Assembly: GCF_019749255.1 (NCBI RefSeq)
Contig: NZ_JACWFH010000016.1
Location: 1-64,000, forward strand
DNA: 64,000 bases
DNA from: Mesobacillus maritimus
GTDB lineage: Bacteria; Bacillota; Bacilli; Bacillales; Cytobacillaceae
Reading direction: 5' to 3'
In this document: positions 1 to 6,419 of the stretch, piece by piece
Numbering within the stretch: the stretch's first letter is position 1
Layout: each line of letters starts with the position of its first letter
Notes under the pieces: generated by a model
Database searches by the model: none
Seen by the model: the letters and a program-made list of their open reading frames with translations, nothing else
What the model was told of the DNA's origin: nothing
Program-made: the position numbers and the translations under genes

Positions 1-20
1 CAGTGATTTCCCCTTCTATT

Positions 21-83
21 TGGGCACGCTGGAATCTCCTCCGTTACCTTTTCATTGGTTTCCCCCAAATTATGGGCACGTAG
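21..83. repeat. Edge of a 52-bp-period intergenic repeat
   Basis: The octamer TGGGCACG occurs at 21 and again at 73, exactly 52 bp apart, in a pyrimidine-rich (plus strand) stretch downstream of natB. Only about one and a half units are visible, so this may be the end of an array extending left of the window or a decayed remnant. The period equals that of the larger arrays at 15.2 kb and 45.3 kb. Confidence 0.4.
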
Positions 84-123
84 ACCTTTAATTGTGACTT
101 CTCCCCTTTCCTAACCTCAAAAC

Positions 124-162
124 CAAAAGAAAAAAAGTGCCCCTCAACTCCTGGGACACTTC
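124..162 (-). terminator. Intrinsic terminator of natAB
   Basis: Arms AAGTG(c)CCC and GGG(a)CACTT at 135-161 form a hairpin. On the minus strand it is followed by a run of seven T. It lies just after the natB stop codon. Confidence 0.8.
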
Positions 163-171
163 CACATACCC

Positions 172-1329
172 TTAATTCATTACCCATTTATCCTTCATAA
201 ACATAATTCGTCCGACTATAAACAGAATCACCATACCAACTAAGTTACTACCAATTGTAATCAAGATATGCTCGTAATTGACGATGCCGAACAGCAATTC
301 TTTTATTAAGGTAAACAAATTCATAATTGGAATCGCGAAATGCGCGAAGCCTAGTTCATTGATTCCGATTCCAGTAATGATTAACGTTGGGAACATTGCC
401 AGCATCATGACTGGCGTACTATAACTTTGTGATTCTTTCACTGTTTTACCGATAATGCTCGTAATCATAAGGAGCGAAGCATTAAACATTGCATAAATTA
501 CCGAGATTAATACCGCTAGTCCAACGATTAGTCCAGCATTATCCCCAAATGTAACTGCCTTCTTTAGGTTTTCTGTTAAGAAATTGATTTCAGCAGCAAC
601 AACGACTAGAGTGATAATCCCCGTTAATGCACCAATTGAAGAAATGGTAAGCCATTTTGCAAACAACAGAGTTGATCGACTAACTGGAGTCATTAACAGC
701 GCCTCCATCGTCTTACGTTCTTTTTCACCAGCAAATAAGTCTGATGCCGACGGACCAGCGCCAACTCCGATGGCCAGGGCTAAAATCAATGGAATCAGCA
801 TCGCAATTAAGTTGATATTCGGGTCTTCTTCAGACATTTCCTTCTGTTCAATTGTAAACGGCTGAATCACCGATAAATCTGTTCCCTGGGCCTGTAACCG
901 GGAAGCTGTAATTGTCTTTTCGTAAGCAGCAAGGGCATTGGTTACCATACTCATTAAGTTCGATGAGTTCTGACTAAAGGAATCTCCAGTAAGCGTAACG
1001 GATGCCTTTTCTCCGTTCTCGATACTTTCAAGGAAATTAGCACTTAACACAAGTGCAGCAACCGCTTCTCCATCTTGAAGAGTTTCTTCAGGATTAGCAG
1101 AGCGAACTAACTCAATAGTATCGAAACCAGCAAATATTTCTTCATGTTTCGTATCAAACGAATTCTCCACCGCAAGTGTATAGGTTTCTCCTTCACCGTC
1201 AGAAATCATTTTTTCGTAAAAGAGGGTTAAACCCGTCATCATAATAATTGGAAGAAGCACAGTCAATAGCAAGGTCCGGCTGTCACGGAAGCAGTCTTTC
1301 ATTTCTTTTAAATATATTTTAAGAAGCAT
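172..1329 (-). CDS. natB: NatB-like ABC-2 type transporter permease
   Basis: Membrane subunit of an ABC-2 exporter; in B. subtilis NatAB extrudes sodium. One membrane segment lies near the N-terminus (about residues 18-40), followed by an extracytoplasmic region of about 130 residues and then five to six membrane segments. The conserved GAGPSASDLFAGEKERKT stretch leads into the membrane domain. An ATG at 1338 also exists, but GAGGGGG lies only about 1 nt from it and about 10 nt from the ATG at 1329, so the start giving MLLKIYLKEMKD is preferred (385 residues). It overlaps the natA stop by 11 nt, indicating translational coupling. The exported ion is inferred from the family and from the adjacent natR/natK pair. 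Confidence 0.85.
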   Translation of the reverse strand: MLLKIYLKEMKDCFRDSRTLLLTVLLPIIMMTGLTLFYEKMISDGEGETYTLAVENSFDTKHEEIFAGFDTIELVRSANPEETLQDGEAVAALVLSANFLESIENGEKASVTLTGDSFSQNSSNLMSMVTNALAAYEKTITASRLQAQGTDLSVIQPFTIEQKEMSEEDPNINLIAMLIPLILALAIGVGAGPSASDLFAGEKERKTMEALLMTPVSRSTLLFAKWLTISSIGALTGIITLVVVAAEINFLTENLKKAVTFGDNAGLIVGLAVLISVIYAMFNASLLMITSIIGKTVKESQSYSTPVMMLAMFPTLIITGIGINELGFAHFAIPIMNLFTLIKELLFGIVNYEHILITIGSNLVGMVILFIVGRIMFMKDKWVMN

Positions 1330-2071
1330 AATTTTCATTCCCCCTCACAAGTTTGCTCATAAAGATATAATTTAGGTCAGAACTTCCTTCCGACCGGTAA
1401 AGTTCTTCAAGATTTCCGTGGTAAACAAGTTCTCCTTTATGCATCATCGCTACGGTATCACACAGCATAGACACTTCCTCCATGATGTGGCTAGAAAAGA
1501 TAATCGTTTTGCCTTCGCGCTTTAATTGGTGAACAAGCTGACGGAACACATTTGAAGAGGTAATATCTAGACCCGTTGTTGGTTCATCAAATAAGATAAT
1601 GTCCGGATTATGAATAAGGGTTCTAGCAATGGCTACTTTTTGCCTCATCCCTTTTGAGAATCCCCCGACTTTACGATCCAAATAATCTCTCATCCCAAAC
1701 ATTTTTGCTAGATCATCAATTCGCACCTTGGTTTCATGCTTTCCCAGCCCGTAAAGTGTCGCAAAATAGACGAGATTTTCTCTAGCTGTCAGCCTGTCAT
1801 ACAACCCTGTTTCACCACCGAAAAGAACTCCGATCTTATGCTTAATTTGATTGGCATTTTCTTGGGTGTCAAACCCAGCAACCTTGATCTTCCCATCCGT
1901 TGGCGTCAGCAGGGTTGCAACCATTCGTAATAATGTGGTCTTTCCTGCTCCATTTTCGCCTAGTAAACCAACTACTTCTCCTTGTTTAACGGAAAAGGAT
2001 ACATGTTTGAGAGCCGTCACATATTTCTTTTTATCCTTAAATTGTTTTGTCACTTCATTTATCGTAATCAC
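1319..2071 (-). CDS. natA: NatA-like ABC transporter ATP-binding protein
   Basis: ATPase subunit partnering NatB. Walker A GENGAGKTT is at about residues 38-46, the signature region FSKGMRQK at about 138, Walker B ILFDEP at about 160, followed by TTGLD and the switch histidine in FSSHIMEE. The reading frame is open to an ATG at 2116, but GGGGTGA with a 7-nt spacer points to a GTG at 2071. This gives 250 residues, close to the 246 of B. subtilis NatA. It is the first gene of a two-gene operon divergent from natR/natK. Confidence 0.88.
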   Translation of the reverse strand: MITINEVTKQFKDKKKYVTALKHVSFSVKQGEVVGLLGENGAGKTTLLRMVATLLTPTDGKIKVAGFDTQENANQIKHKIGVLFGGETGLYDRLTARENLVYFATLYGLGKHETKVRIDDLAKMFGMRDYLDRKVGGFSKGMRQKVAIARTLIHNPDIILFDEPTTGLDITSSNVFRQLVHQLKREGKTIIFSSHIMEEVSMLCDTVAMMHKGELVYHGNLEELYRSEGSSDLNYIFMSKLVRGNENYAS

Positions 2072-2107
2072 GTTTACTTCACCCCGTTTGGTTGATTTCA
2101 TGTTTTT

Positions 2108-2172
2108 ATCATACAAACTATTACAATAGGAGTCTTCAGTTATGTCGCGAATGTTCCACTTATTGTCGTGAA
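2108..2172 (-). promoter_or_regulatory. Predicted natAB promoter with LytTR-type direct repeats
   Basis: On the plus strand TGTCGCGAA (2143-2151) and TGTCGTGAA (2164-2172) are 9-bp direct repeats exactly 21 bp apart, the usual arrangement for LytTR-domain regulators. Toward natA (minus strand) they sit 7 bp upstream of a poor -35 (AAGACT, 2131-2136), with a 17-bp spacer to a -10 TATGAT (2108-2113). A weak -35 beside an upstream site fits activation by the adjacent NatR-like regulator. The site is read from the sequence; the regulator assignment is inferred. Confidence 0.55.
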
Positions 2173-2294
2173 AGTGTCAAATTTGCCTGAATTAATGGTA
2201 AAATAAATAAACATTGGACTTCTGTTAGAAGTTTCCATTGCCTTTTTAAAACTAAGGGGCCAAATCCCATTGATTAAGTAGCAGGTGAGGAAAA

Positions 2295-2993
2295 ATGAAG
2301 ATTGGTCTTGTGGATGACCGTCCAATTGATTTAGACAAATTGAAAGCCATTGTGTCGGGGCTAGAGGATGTGGAAATCGTTTTTGCGACAACCTCTGCTG
2401 AGCTGGCCTATGAGCAAATAAAAAAAGAGGCGATTGATTTACTCATTGCTGATATCGAAATGCCCACTTTATCTGGGTATGAACTTGCAGACATCATTCA
2501 CTCGCATGCTTTAAACATATCGGTCATCTTCGTTACAGGGAATAGTGGGTATGCCGTCCATGCCTTTGAGCTAAATGTTCACGATTATATCATGAAGCCT
2601 TATCCAAAGGACCGACTAATTAAATCCATACAACGACTATTGGAAAAATCAAAGTCGTCAGAGATTGCAGGTAGACTTTATTTAAAACAGAAAAATGATA
2701 TTCATATCATTCAAAAAAAGGACATTATTTTTATTGAACGTTCTGGGAGGTCGACGACCATCCATACGAAAACTGAGACAATTAAAACCTATCAAACACT
2801 TAATGAATTAGAAGGAGAATTGCGCGAGCGTGATTTTATTCGCTCCCATCGTTCCTTTATCATTAATATCCATTATGTAAAAAACTTCTCGCTTTATGCT
2901 AAAAATTCATATGTTGTGAACTTTGAAGCAACCGATGGACAGGCAATGATCACGAAGGAAAAAGTAGATTTCCTACAAAAATTCTATTTTTAA
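2295..2993 (+). CDS. natR: NatR-like LytTR-family response regulator
   Basis: Two-component response regulator of 232 residues. The N-terminal receiver has an acidic pocket (DD at 7-8), phosphoacceptor Asp53 in LIADIEMP and the conserved lysine in MKPYPKDR. The C-terminal LytTR DNA-binding domain covers about residues 130-230 and includes FIRSHRSFIIN. An AGGTGAGG ribosome binding site lies 4 nt before the ATG. It is followed after 13 nt by a natK-like sensor gene and is divergent from natAB, which NatR activates in B. subtilis. The size matches B. subtilis NatR (about 233 residues). Confidence 0.82.
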   Translation: MKIGLVDDRPIDLDKLKAIVSGLEDVEIVFATTSAELAYEQIKKEAIDLLIADIEMPTLSGYELADIIHSHALNISVIFVTGNSGYAVHAFELNVHDYIMKPYPKDRLIKSIQRLLEKSKSSEIAGRLYLKQKNDIHIIQKKDIIFIERSGRSTTIHTKTETIKTYQTLNELEGELRERDFIRSHRSFIINIHYVKNFSLYAKNSYVVNFEATDGQAMITKEKVDFLQKFYF

Positions 2994-3006
2994 AGGTGGA
3001 AGTGGA

Positions 3007-3987
3007 TTGAACTATCAAAACTTATATTGGGGATACCTTGGCCTCCTAGGGTTTGTTCATCTAAAAGCCCAGTTTATGAATCTAGCTTGGGATCCCCCCT
3101 TTTTCATTCCATTATTAATAGCAATATTTTTGACTTATCTATGTTCTAAAAATCAACTAGTACAGATTTCTGCTTTAGGAAGCCTCTGGAATGGGTTTCT
3201 CGTTTTTCTTCAACTGGCGCTGCTTCTCATTTATACCGTCGACCAGCCATTTTGGATTGCACTACCAACTTTCCTTCTTTTTATTGGGATTGAGCTAACC
3301 CGGCTTATAGGTGGACGAAGGCTTACATCACTTACTAATGAATTGAATGTATTTGCGGAACAACGGGAGCATTTCAATGAGACGTTTCGAATTGTCCGTA
3401 GCGAACGTCATGAGTTTCTAAAGCATGTATCTTCGATTCACTTCATGTTGGAAAATAATCAAAACGCGGAAGCTAAAAACTATCTCAACGAGTTGGTCAG
3501 TGGTTATGAGGAAACAAATTTATCCATTAAGGGAGAACGCGGTGTGGTCGCTGGAGTGCTGCACCAGATGTATCGACGTGCCCAAAAAGCTGGAATATCT
3601 ATTGTCTATGACCTGGACATTCCTCTCTCAAGCCTGCCATTGAGTGATAAAAAAGTGGTTACCTTGGTTGGCAATCTTTTATCTAATAGTATTGATGCTT
3701 GTGAGGAATGGCAACGTCATTATCAAAAACAGGCCCAAATATCCTTGCAGTTTTATAAAAGAAGTGGCTTGAATTTGTTAATCTGTAAAAACCATAGCCT
3801 CCCTATTCCTACTAGCATTTTGGATGAGCTTTTTCAAACGTACGGGAAGACCACAAAATCAGGAAGTCATGAAGGATTAGGTACGAAGCTAATCCAAGAT
3901 ATTGTCGATGAAAATCAGGGGTTTTTGGACTTTATCTATAAAGAAGAGGAATTCACAGTTAAAATTAAAATTCCAGCCATACGGTAA
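3007..3987 (+). CDS. natK: NatK-like sensor histidine kinase
   Basis: Membrane sensor kinase of 326 residues paired with NatR. Three to four membrane segments fill the first 110 residues. A SpoB-type phosphoacceptor region follows (RSERHEFLKHVSSIH, about residue 130), then an N box (NLLSNSIDACEE) and a G box (HEGLGTKLIQDIV). The start is TTG with AAAGGTGGAA upstream; no ATG lies near. The short gap to natR indicates one operon. The signal sensed (sodium, alkali or membrane stress) is inferred from the B. subtilis system. Confidence 0.78.
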   Translation: MNYQNLYWGYLGLLGFVHLKAQFMNLAWDPPFFIPLLIAIFLTYLCSKNQLVQISALGSLWNGFLVFLQLALLLIYTVDQPFWIALPTFLLFIGIELTRLIGGRRLTSLTNELNVFAEQREHFNETFRIVRSERHEFLKHVSSIHFMLENNQNAEAKNYLNELVSGYEETNLSIKGERGVVAGVLHQMYRRAQKAGISIVYDLDIPLSSLPLSDKKVVTLVGNLLSNSIDACEEWQRHYQKQAQISLQFYKRSGLNLLICKNHSLPIPTSILDELFQTYGKTTKSGSHEGLGTKLIQDIVDENQGFLDFIYKEEEFTVKIKIPAIR

Positions 3988-4024
3988 TAAGAATGAGGAA
4001 AATTTCCTTTACGGAAACCTATTT

Positions 4025-4040
4025 AATCAAACGTTTGATT
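4025..4040. promoter_or_regulatory. Perfect 16-bp palindrome, candidate operator (copy 1)
   Basis: AATCAAACGTTTGATT is a perfect palindrome between natK and the SE1832-family gene. The same 16 bp recur at 38903-38918. A palindrome of this length outside genes, repeated 35 kb away, suggests a binding site for a dimeric regulator, possibly TetR-like. No regulator gene is in the window. Confidence 0.4.
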
Positions 4041-4167
4041 GAATTGCCCTTGGTATATCAACGTTTATCCAAGGTACCCCCAAAGTAAATGCGTTTTCAC
4101 CTATCCTATTCCCATCCAAGTAGATGGTATACTATTTTTACATTCTTGTAAGAAAAGAGGAGCTAGC

Positions 4168-4350
4168 ATGACGAAAAAGGAAATTGAATACCAAATTACA
4201 GAATTAAAGGCAGAATATGTTCGCCTCCAACATGATTTGGAAAAATTAGAGTATGTGGATGGAAGACTATCACCTTTGGAAAAACAAATAGCAGAAATTG
4301 AAAAGGAACTCAGTCATCTTAATCAAAAACTACGTGAGGTACAAAACTAA
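4168..4350 (+). CDS. SE1832-family small coiled-coil protein
   Basis: A protein of 60 residues starting MTKKEIEYQI. The open frame extends upstream to 4039, but AGAGGAG 5 nt before the ATG at 4168 fixes the start. It is almost entirely charged heptads (ELKAEYVRLQHDLEKLEYVD, then a second helix rich in E, L and K), predicting an antiparallel helical hairpin or coiled coil. The pattern LQxDLEKLEYV is typical of the SE1832 family of Bacillales. Function unknown. A terminator follows immediately. Confidence 0.8.
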   Translation: MTKKEIEYQITELKAEYVRLQHDLEKLEYVDGRLSPLEKQIAEIEKELSHLNQKLREVQN

Positions 4351-4383
4351 AGGGCACTCCATTTTGGGTGCCCTTCTCTTTTA
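4351..4383. terminator. Bidirectional terminator
   Basis: AGGGCACtCC and GGgTGCCCT form a hairpin with T-rich tails on both strands, between the convergent SE1832-family and methyltransferase genes. Confidence 0.85.
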
Positions 4384-4989
4384 CTATCCATATCGATAGA
4401 TCAAGAATCTCTCATTAGGATTCCGAGGGTAAACATCTGGCAGAATCACTTCTTGTTTTAATTCAAAGACCGTTTGATTTTCTAAAAAGTTAATATAGTC
4501 TTCGGATGGGTAATATAAAACAATTTCCATTTCGCGAGGGTGCGCTTCTAAAGAGCTTAAGATATTATGAATGATTTTCTTGAAGATATGGACAGAAAAT
4601 GGATTAAAAAAGTAGAAACGATTCTCTCCCCCACTGATAGGATATTCTTCAGCTAGGCAACAATGGAATTGAATACGACCGCTCTTTTTCTTGTTTTTTT
4701 CAAAATATCGTTCGGTATTTGCCAATGCTTCTTGGTAAAAGCTTTCATCCATTTCAATTCCAGTTACATTTGCATCATAAAAATAATGGACAAAAAAGTT
4801 TAGCCTACCTTTCCCGCAGCCAAAATCGACAATACTGTCTTCCTTATTCACCTCATAGTGCCGAAAAAGTTCCTCTAATGCACTGTATGGGGTCGGTTCA
4901 TAAGGATGATAATGTGTGATAGGATGAAGTTTTTTCATATCTTGTCCTGTTTTGATGTTCAGCTTTTTATCATAATGACTTTCGTTCAT
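4384..4989 (-). CDS. Class I SAM-dependent methyltransferase, unknown substrate
   Basis: A 201-residue Rossmann-fold methyltransferase. Motif I is VDFGCGKGRLNF (about residues 53-64), an acidic residue in GIEMDESF binds the ribose, and FYFFNPFS (about residue 125) takes the place of the NPPY-like motif IV. TYPIC active-site features for a particular substrate are not visible, and the NPF motif leaves N-methylation of a base or protein side chain possible. AGGAG lies 7 nt before the ATG. It appears to be a single-gene unit. Confidence 0.75.
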   Translation of the reverse strand: MNESHYDKKLNIKTGQDMKKLHPITHYHPYEPTPYSALEELFRHYEVNKEDSIVDFGCGKGRLNFFVHYFYDANVTGIEMDESFYQEALANTERYFEKNKKKSGRIQFHCCLAEEYPISGGENRFYFFNPFSVHIFKKIIHNILSSLEAHPREMEIVLYYPSEDYINFLENQTVFELKQEVILPDVYPRNPNERFLIYRYG

Positions 4990-5086
4990 TGTTGTACTCC
5001 TATCCGTTCACTTTCACTGAATTAATATCTTTAGAATACAACAAATAAAGTTTGAGAAAAAGCAGAGGGATCTCTACTAACAGGAC

Positions 5087-5128
5087 AAAAAAAGAGGTGC
5101 ATCATCCAGTGGGAAGGATTGCACCTCT
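5087..5128 (-). terminator. Terminator of the 46-residue gene
   Basis: A 9-bp stem AGAGGTGCA/TGCACCTCT (5093-5101 and 5120-5128), followed on the minus strand by seven T. The stop codon of the small gene lies in the loop. Confidence 0.8.
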
Positions 5129-5242
5129 CTCATTTGTTTCCGTCTGTGTTTGGTTTTTAATTATATAAGTTAGATAGGATTGTAGTTCAAACTGATTATG
5201 ATTCATAAAATCTATTAATTTCTTTTCAGTATTTTTGACCAT
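5102..5242 (-). CDS. Small hypothetical protein, 46 residues
   Basis: This short frame begins MVKNTEKKLIDFMNHNQF and ends GAILPTG. It has an excellent ribosome binding site (AAGGGGAGGG, 6 nt before the ATG) and an intrinsic terminator overlapping its stop codon, two independent signs that it is expressed. Composition is polar, rich in N, Q, T and K, with one short amphipathic stretch (LQSYLTYIIKN). I do not recognise the family. It could be a small regulatory protein; function unknown. Confidence 0.6.
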   Translation of the reverse strand: MVKNTEKKLIDFMNHNQFELQSYLTYIIKNQTQTETNERGAILPTG

Positions 5243-5315
5243 TTAAGACCCTCCCCTTCATGTATATTTGTATTATCTCCACAGCGTGAACCTCTTATAC
5301 ATTGAAAATAACAAA

Positions 5316-5384
5316 ATCCTATTCATTTAAAATTTTTCATACAAATAGAGTTTATTTGTATAAACCTATCATTATCTGGATATT
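5316..5384. promoter_or_regulatory. Possible divergent promoters around a palindromic operator
   Basis: ATACAAATA and TATTTGTAT (9-bp arms, 5-nt centre, 5339-5361) form a perfect inverted repeat. Each arm ends in TTGTAT, which can serve as a -35. On the minus strand it is followed at 17 bp by TAGGAT (5316-5321), toward the 46-residue gene. On the plus strand it is followed at 17 bp by GATATT (5379-5384), toward an isolated terminator. Both -10 boxes match consensus at only 4 of 6 positions, so the arrangement is suggestive only. Confidence 0.35.
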
Positions 5385-5390
5385 CTAGTA

Positions 5391-5446
5391 ACGTCTTCCC
5401 CCTCATATTAAGCATTTACCAGTTGTGGTAGATGCTTCTTTTTTTG
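5391..5446 (+). ncRNA. Candidate small RNA with strong terminator
   Basis: A 12-bp stem (AAGCATTTACCA, 5410-5421, with TGGTAGATGCTT, 5426-5437, one G-U pair), a 4-nt loop and a run of seven T form a strong plus-strand intrinsic terminator, yet no plus-strand gene precedes it. A transcript from the weak promoter described above would be about 55 nt. It would carry an unpaired C-rich segment (CTTCCCCCTC) complementary to Shine-Dalgarno sequences, as seen in several Firmicute regulatory RNAs. The terminator is clear; the RNA and its 5' end are inferred. Confidence 0.35.
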
Positions 5447-5540
5447 CTTGGAGAAAGATTGTTCTTATGAAAGTCCCCTATTACTCCCACTTCTTTTTTT
5501 GCTCTATAAAAGCAACAAAGCTTGAGAAAAGAGCCAAAGG

Positions 5541-5570
5541 AAAAAGACCCAGCTCACACTGGGTCTTTTA
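5541..5570. terminator. Terminator of the cheR-type operon
   Basis: AAAAGACCCAG and CTGGGTCTTTT form a near-perfect hairpin overlapping the cheR stop codon, with U-tract potential on both strands. Confidence 0.85.
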
Positions 5571-6413
5571 CTTCACCTTTTTATACAGCTTTTGGTTATA
5601 GGCTATCTCTTCATATCGATTGGCAATGTCAGTGTAACCAAGCGCTTCCTTGTCTCCTAATCCAAGTACCCCAAGTGAGCCCAAGCTTTCATAGAAAAGC
5701 CGATGAACTCTTTCTTGCAACGACTTATCAAAATAGATGAGAACATTTCTACAAAGAATAGCATGAAATTCATTGAACGATTTATCTGTGACTAGATTAT
5801 GTTGGGCGAAAACGATATTTTTTCTTAGATCATTATTAAAGACTACGCCCTCACCATGTACGGAATAATAATCAGAAAGAGACTCATTCCCACCTGCTTG
5901 AAAATAATGGTTCGTATACTTGCGCATTTGGTTTAAAGAGTATCTTCCTGACTTAGCCACCTTTAGCACATCGGCGTTGATATCTGTCGCATAAATCTTT
6001 GTTTTATCGTAAATTCCCTCTTCTTGAAGCAAAATCGCCATAGAATATACTTCTTCTCCAGTTGAACAACCTGCTAACCAAATACGTACAGATGGGTACG
6101 TACGTAACATTGGTACCACTTGTTCCCGAAAAGTTAAGAAAAACAATGGGTCACGGAACATCTCAGTCACATTAATCGAAAAGTCTGCCATAAGCCTGCG
6201 TAAGCAGGCTGGATCATGGAGGATTTTTTCAAGTAAGCCTGTAATACTCGAAAGCTTTTCCGCATGAATTCGATGCCAAACTCTTCTTCTTATCGAGCTA
6301 TATGCATAGTTACGATAATCATATCCGTACCATGCATATAGCCCGTCTAGCAATAGCTTTATCTCGAGTTTTTCGAGTTCTTCATTATAATCATCAGGTT
6401 GATTGTTGACCAT
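5568..6413 (-). CDS. CheR-type methyltransferase (RsbM-like)
   Basis: SAM-dependent protein-glutamate methyltransferase of 281 residues. An N-terminal helical CheR domain contains the basic stretch YSSIRRRVWHRI. The catalytic domain has IWLAGCSTGEEVYS (SAM motif, about residue 111) and ends with AILCRNVLIYFD. No chemotaxis genes are nearby; the gene follows a hybrid kinase by 6 nt. In the B. cereus group the CheR-type protein RsbM modifies the hybrid kinase RsbK to tune sigma-B activity, and this pair has the same layout. The RsbM role is inferred from gene order and domains. Confidence 0.85.
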   Translation of the reverse strand: MVNNQPDDYNEELEKLEIKLLLDGLYAWYGYDYRNYAYSSIRRRVWHRIHAEKLSSITGLLEKILHDPACLRRLMADFSINVTEMFRDPLFFLTFREQVVPMLRTYPSVRIWLAGCSTGEEVYSMAILLQEEGIYDKTKIYATDINADVLKVAKSGRYSLNQMRKYTNHYFQAGGNESLSDYYSVHGEGVVFNNDLRKNIVFAQHNLVTDKSFNEFHAILCRNVLIYFDKSLQERVHRLFYESLGSLGVLGLGDKEALGYTDIANRYEEIAYNQKLYKKVK

Positions 6414-6419
6414 TTCGGA

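Noticed and set aside
1736-2129. Plus-strand frames opposite natA
   Set aside because: They are antisense shadows of natA with no ribosome binding site.
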